64,000 nucleotides of DNA from Streptococcus mitis. Its GTDB lineage: Bacteria > Bacillota > Bacilli > Lactobacillales > Streptococcaceae. The translations under genes were made by a program, and so were the position numbers. The notes below the pieces were generated by a model that had not been told where the DNA came from, did no database searches, and saw nothing but the letters and a program-made list of their open reading frames with translations. Of the stretch, positions 60,046-64,000 are shown in pieces. Every line of letters starts with the position of its first letter. The first letter of the stretch is position 1. The stretch covers positions 1,494,501 to 1,558,500 of the forward strand of contig NZ_CP028415.1 in the NCBI RefSeq assembly GCF_000722765.2, in the 5' to 3' direction.

Positions 60046-61511
60046 TGAATTTCAACAATAAAACCATTGAAGACTTGCACAATCTCCTTGTCTCTAAGGA
60101 AATTTCTGCAACAGAATTAACCCAAGCAACGCTTGAAGATATCAAGTCTCGAGAGACAGCTATCAACGCTTTTGTTACCATCGCTGAGGAACAAGCCCTT
60201 GCGCAAGCTAAAGCTATTGATGAAGCAGGAATCGATGCTGATAATGTCCTCTCAGGAATTCCACTTGCAGTTAAGGATAACATCTCTACTGATGGTATTC
60301 TCACAACTGCTGCATCAAAAATGCTCTACAACTATGAGCCTATTTTTGATGCGACAGCCGTTTCCAATGCTAAAGCTAAGGGTATGATTGTTGTTGGGAA
60401 AACAAACATGGACGAATTTGCCATGGGTGGTTCAGGTGAGACTTCTCACTACGGTGCCACTACAAATGCTTGGGACCACAGCAAAGTTCCTGGTGGTTCA
60501 TCAAGTGGTTCTGCCGCAGCCGTAGCCTCAGGACAAGTCCGCTTGTCTCTTGGATCTGATACAGGTGGTTCTATCCGCCAACCTGCTGCCTTCAACGGGA
60601 TCGTCGGTCTCAAACCAACCTACGGAACGGTTTCTCGTTTCGGTCTCATTGCCTTTGGTAGCTCATTAGACCAGATTGGACCTTTCGCACCAACTGTTAA
60701 GGAAAACGCCCTCTTGCTCAACGCTATTGCCAGCGAAGATGCCAAAGACTCTACTTCTGCTCCTGTCCGCATTGCCGACTTTACTTCAAAAATCGGCCAA
60801 GACATCAAGGGTATGAAAATCGCTTTGCCTAAAGAATACCTCGGTGAAGGGATTGACCCAGAGGTTAAGGGAACCATTCTGAACGCAGCCAAACACTTTG
60901 AAAAACTTGGTGCTATTGTTGAAGAAGTGAGTCTACCTCACTCAAAATACGGTGTTGCCGTCTACTACATCATTGCTTCATCTGAAGCTTCATCAAACTT
61001 GCAACGTTTTGACGGTATCCGTTACGGCTACCGCGCAGAAGATGCAACCAACCTTGATGAAATCTATGTAAACAGCCGTAGCCAAGGTTTCGGTGAAGAG
61101 GTTAAACGCCGTATCATGCTTGGTACATTCAGTCTTTCATCAGGTTACTATGACGCCTACTATAAGAAGGCTGGCCAGGTCCGTACCCTCATCATCCAAG
61201 ATTTCGAAAAAGTCTTCGCGGATTACGACTTGATTTTGGGCCCAACTGCTCCTAGTGTTGCCTATGACTTGGATTCACTCAACCACGACCCAGTTGCTAT
61301 GTACTTGGCTGACCTCTTGACCATACCTGTAAACTTGGCAGGACTGCCTGGAATTTCTATTCCTGCTGGATTCTCTCAAGGTCTGCCTGTCGGTCTCCAA
61401 TTGATCGGTCCTAAGTACTCTGAGGAAACCATTTACCAAGCTGCCGCTGCTTTTGAAGCAACAACAGACTACCACAAACAACAACCCGTGATTTTTGGAG
61501 GTGACAACTAA
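60045..61511 (+). CDS. gatA: Asp-tRNA(Asn)/Glu-tRNA(Gln) amidotransferase subunit A
   Basis: The 488-residue glutaminase subunit, which frees ammonia from glutamine. The amidase signature is plain: AVKDNIST with the catalytic Lys near 78, [14 protein letters not shown] (about 150-163), and the Ser of [12 protein letters not shown] (about 171-182). Length is normal. One-base overlaps with gatC and gatB couple the three genes. Confidence 0.97.
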   Translation: MNFNNKTIEDLHNLLVSKEISATELTQATLEDIKSRETAINAFVTIAEEQALAQAKAIDEAGIDADNVLSGIPLAVKDNISTDGILTTAASKMLYNYEPIFDATAVSNAKAKGMIVVGKTNMDEFAMGGSGETSHYGATTNAWDHSKVPGGSSSGSAAAVASGQVRLSLGSDTGGSIRQPAAFNGIVGLKPTYGTVSRFGLIAFGSSLDQIGPFAPTVKENALLLNAIASEDAKDSTSAPVRIADFTSKIGQDIKGMKIALPKEYLGEGIDPEVKGTILNAAKHFEKLGAIVEEVSLPHSKYGVAVYYIIASSEASSNLQRFDGIRYGYRAEDATNLDEIYVNSRSQGFGEEVKRRIMLGTFSLSSGYYDAYYKKAGQVRTLIIQDFEKVFADYDLILGPTAPSVAYDLDSLNHDPVAMYLADLLTIPVNLAGLPGISIPAGFSQGLPVGLQLIGPKYSEETIYQAAAAFEATTDYHKQQPVIFGGDN

Positions 61512-62956
61512 TGAACTTTGAAACAGTCATTGGACTTGAAGTCCACGTAGAGCTCAACACCAATTCAAAAATCTTCTCACCTACATCTGCCCACTTCGGA
61601 AATGACCAAAATGCCAACACCAATGTGATTGACTGGTCTTTCCCAGGAGTTCTGCCAGTTCTCAATAAAGGTGTTGTCGATGCCGGTATCAAGGCTGCTC
61701 TTGCCCTCAATATGGACATCCACAAAAAGATGCACTTTGACCGCAAGAACTACTTCTACCCTGATAATCCCAAAGCCTACCAAATTTCTCAGTTTGATGA
61801 GCCAATCGGTTATAACGGTTGGATTGAAGTCGAGCTAGAAGACGGTACAACTAAGAAAATCGGTATTGAACGTGCCCACCTAGAAGAAGACGCTGGTAAA
61901 AACACCCACGGTACAGACGGCTACTCTTATGTTGACCTCAACCGCCAAGGGGTGCCATTGATTGAGATTGTATCTGAAGCTGACATGCGTTCTCCTGAAG
62001 AAGCCTATGCTTATCTAACAGCCCTCAAGGAAGTTATCCAGTACGCTGGTATTTCTGACGTTAAGATGGAAGAAGGTTCTATGCGTGTGGATGCCAATAT
62101 CTCCCTTCGCCCTTATGGTCAAGAAAAATTCGGTACCAAGACTGAGTTGAAAAACCTCAATTCCTTCTCAAACGTTCGCAAAGGTCTTGAATACGAAGTC
62201 CAACGTCAAGCTGAAATCCTTCGCTCAGGTGGTCAAATCCGTCAGGAAACACGTCGTTACGATGAAGCTAACAAAGCAACTATCCTCATGCGTGTCAAGG
62301 AAGGTGCTGCAGACTACCGCTACTTCCCAGAACCAGACCTACCTCTCTTTGAAATCTCAGACGAGTGGATTGAGGAAATGCGTACTGAATTGCCAGAGTT
62401 TCCAAAAGAACGCCGTGCGCGCTACGTATCTGACCTTGGCTTGTCAGACTACGATGCTAGCCAGTTGACTGCTAACAAAGTCACATCTGACTTCTTTGAA
62501 AAAGCTGTTGCTCTTGGTGGTGATGCCAAGCAAGTCTCTAACTGGCTCCAAGGAGAAGTTGCTCAGTTCTTGAATGCCGAAGGCAAGACACTTGAACAAA
62601 TAAAATTGACACCAGAAAACTTGGTAGAAATGATTGCCATCATCGAAGACGGTACTATCTCTTCTAAGATTGCTAAGAAAGTCTTTGTCCACCTGGCTAA
62701 AAATGGCGGTGGAGCGCGTGAATACGTTGAGAAAGCAGGCATGGTGCAAATCTCAGATCCAGCTGTCTTGATTCCAATTATCCACCAAGTCTTTGCCGAT
62801 AACGAAGCCGCAGTTGCCGACTTCAAGTCAGGCAAACGCAACGCAGACAAGGCCTTTACAGGCTTCCTTATGAAAGCAACCAAAGGCCAAGCTAACCCAC
62901 AAGTTGCCCTTAAACTCCTTGCCCAAGAATTAGCGAAGTTGAAAGAAGATGAATAA
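61511..62956 (+). CDS. gatB: Asp-tRNA(Asn)/Glu-tRNA(Gln) amidotransferase subunit B
   Basis: The 481-residue kinase/transamidase subunit, which phosphorylates the mischarged Glu-tRNA and adds the amide. Signatures are [40 protein letters not shown] and [18 protein letters not shown]. The C-terminal YqeY-like tail, residues about 389-481, is the part that reappears as a broken copy 0.84 kb downstream. Confidence 0.97.
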   Translation: MNFETVIGLEVHVELNTNSKIFSPTSAHFGNDQNANTNVIDWSFPGVLPVLNKGVVDAGIKAALALNMDIHKKMHFDRKNYFYPDNPKAYQISQFDEPIGYNGWIEVELEDGTTKKIGIERAHLEEDAGKNTHGTDGYSYVDLNRQGVPLIEIVSEADMRSPEEAYAYLTALKEVIQYAGISDVKMEEGSMRVDANISLRPYGQEKFGTKTELKNLNSFSNVRKGLEYEVQRQAEILRSGGQIRQETRRYDEANKATILMRVKEGAADYRYFPEPDLPLFEISDEWIEEMRTELPEFPKERRARYVSDLGLSDYDASQLTANKVTSDFFEKAVALGGDAKQVSNWLQGEVAQFLNAEGKTLEQIKLTPENLVEMIAIIEDGTISSKIAKKVFVHLAKNGGGAREYVEKAGMVQISDPAVLIPIIHQVFADNEAAVADFKSGKRNADKAFTGFLMKATKGQANPQVALKLLAQELAKLKEDE

Positions 62957-62999
62957 CAGACTTTTTATATACCTTTTTCTATTTTAGAAAGAAGAAAAA

Positions 63000-63395
63000 A
63001 TGAACAAATTTTTACGATTGCTATTTGTTTTAGTCATCATCGCTATACTAGGCGCTTCTATACTACAAATTTTCTTTCCATCATACATGGGAAGTCACTC
63101 CGGGTACGGAATCTCAGCTGGTTGGCAACGAGAAATTGGAATATGGAACCTAGCTGTATTGATTCTTATTCTCGGTGTCAATATTAAGTACGATTGGTTC
63201 TATCTACGAATCGTGCTTCTCGCTCTCATCTTCGGTGGGATTGGAATAGGAACAAATCACTTAGTCAATTTTATGGAGTATCATTCTCCTGTAAATGCTA
63301 TCGGTGCTTTCGAAAATTACTTGCTAGCGACGGGGTGGATTGTAGGGTGGCTCATTGAACACCATTCCATAAAGAAGATAACTGCTATTAAATAA
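63000..63395 (+). CDS. Hypothetical four-helix membrane protein
   Basis: A 131-residue protein with about four hydrophobic segments: LLFVLVIIAILGASILQIF (6-24), WNLAVLILILGVNI (49-62), LRIVLLALIFGGIGIG (69-84) and NYLLATGWIVGWLI (106-119). I do not recognise a family with certainty. It lies between gatB and a diverged repeat of the gatB 3' end, so it looks like an inserted gene. AGAAAGAAG upstream is a weak ribosome binding site; expression may rely on the gatCAB promoter. Confidence 0.7.
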   Translation: MNKFLRLLFVLVIIAILGASILQIFFPSYMGSHSGYGISAGWQREIGIWNLAVLILILGVNIKYDWFYLRIVLLALIFGGIGIGTNHLVNFMEYHSPVNAIGAFENYLLATGWIVGWLIEHHSIKKITAIK

Positions 63396-63518
63396 CGACA
63401 AGTATATCTTAGATGATTTTTAAAGGTTATAATATAGTTTAATAATCATTCAAATTAAGTGGTCTACCTTTTCAATAGCCTCAATGCCATATCCTTCTTG
63501 AAGAGCTCAGCTACGACC

Positions 63519-63797
63519 AAGAAAGTCTTTGTCCACCTGGCTAAAAATGGCGGTGGCGCGCGTGAATACGTGGAAAAAGCAGGTATGGTCCAAATCTCAG
63601 ATCCAGCTGTCTTGATTCCAATTATCCACCAAGTCTTTGCAGATAACGAAGCTGCCGTTGCCGACTTCAAGTCAGGCAAACGTAACGCAGACAAGGCCTT
63701 CACAGGATTCCTTATAAAAGCAACCAAGGGCCAAGCTAACCCACAAGTTGCCCTTAAACTCCTTGCCTAAGAATTGGCGAAGTTGAAAGAAGATTAA
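63519..63797 (+). pseudogene. Duplicated 3' fragment of gatB
   Basis: About 280 bases closely repeat 62675-62956 of gatB ([20 protein letters not shown] to [17 protein letters not shown]). Differences are mostly at third codon positions, plus ATG to ATA (Met to Ile) and CAA to TAA, which makes a stop at 63768. It lacks the rest of the gene and a proper start. The many silent differences show that the copy came from a diverged gatB allele, not from recent slippage. Confidence 0.88.
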
Positions 63798-63806
63798 TAT
63801 ATAAAA

Positions 63807-63833
63807 GAAACCAGCCCTAAGGTTGGTTTTTTC
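63807..63833 (+). terminator. Terminator after the gatB fragment
   Basis: AACCAGCC and GGTTGGTT pair (one mismatch) around CTAA and are followed by TTTTTT. It probably was the gatCAB terminator before the insertion. Confidence 0.75.
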
Positions 63834-63882
63834 TCCCCTACCAAATCCCATTAACTATTTTGGCTTTATTTCCGGAAGATTT

Positions 63883-63893
63883 TATGGTAAAAT
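63883..63893 (+). promoter_or_regulatory. Extended -10 promoter of efp
   Basis: TATGGTAAAAT, 35 bases before the efp start codon, with AAAGAGG as ribosome binding site. Confidence 0.55.
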
Positions 63894-63927
63894 GAAGAGT
63901 AATAATATTTATTAAAGAGGTAAAAAC

Positions 63928-64000
63928 ATGATTGAAGCAAGCAAATTGAAAGCTGGTATGACATTTGAAACTGCAGACGGAAAATTGATCCGCGTTTTGG
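63928..64000 (+). CDS. efp: Elongation factor P, N-terminal part
   Basis: Only 24 codons lie in the window; the gene runs off the right edge. MIEASKLKAGMTFETADGKL is the typical start of streptococcal EF-P, the factor that relieves ribosome stalling at proline runs. Confidence 0.9.
   Translation, partial: MIEASKLKAGMTFETADGKLIRVL

Overview
The window comes from a low-GC Firmicute and almost certainly from a mitis-group Streptococcus (S. mitis, S. oralis or S. pneumoniae lineage). The basis is protein content and gene order: mvaA-mvaS, then gmk-rpoZ-priA-fmt-rsmB-phpP-stkP, rny, yefM-yoeB, nadD-yqeK-rsfS, yqeH, and a serine-rich-repeat adhesin island next to prfC. A BOX repeat at 59073-59178 and many extended -10 promoters of the TATGGTAAAAT type also fit.

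Layout. 1-2709: mevalonate genes and a two-part threonine/serine-exporter-like pair. 2804-11137: one long minus-strand operon (gmk, rpoZ, priA, fmt, rsmB, phpP, stkP). 11363-12189: a broken plus-strand gene with a Jag-N domain. 12260-22517: minus-strand housekeeping genes (rny, a YefM-YoeB toxin-antitoxin pair, tmcAL, rsfS, yqeK, nadD, yhbY, yqeH, yqeG, corA, an MscS-like channel). 22669-24894: two plus-strand membrane genes (sstT and an aromatic-acid-exporter-like gene).

24945-56217 is the accessory region. It encodes one giant glycosylated adhesin (3207 residues, LPNTG anchor, KxYKxGKxW-type signal peptide) and the machinery dedicated to it. The accessory Sec translocon is SecA2, SecY2 and Asp1 to Asp5. 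The initiating O-GlcNAc transferase is GtfA-GtfB, followed by Gtf3. Beyond that lie eight catalytic domains that would extend and decorate the glycans: three GT2, four GT8 and one GT-D (DUF1792), plus one left-handed-beta-helix acyltransferase. One 125-residue module occurs seven times in six proteins of this island: at the end of GtfB, at the end of three GT8 units, twice inside the GT8/GT-D fusion, and at the front of the acyltransferase. It is the most interesting structure I found. A terminator directly after the adhesin gene suggests that adhesin and machinery are transcribed separately.

57040-64000: prfC, a small gene pair broken by the BOX element, a candidate structured small RNA, gatCAB, a small membrane protein followed by a second diverged copy of the 3' end of gatB, and the start of efp.

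Three reading frames are broken at A-tracts (rsmB, the Jag-N gene, and a GT2-GT8 fusion), and each is restored by adding a single A. That points to homopolymer undercalling, although real slippage or phase variation is possible. No rRNA, tRNA, CRISPR array, complete insertion sequence or prophage was seen.
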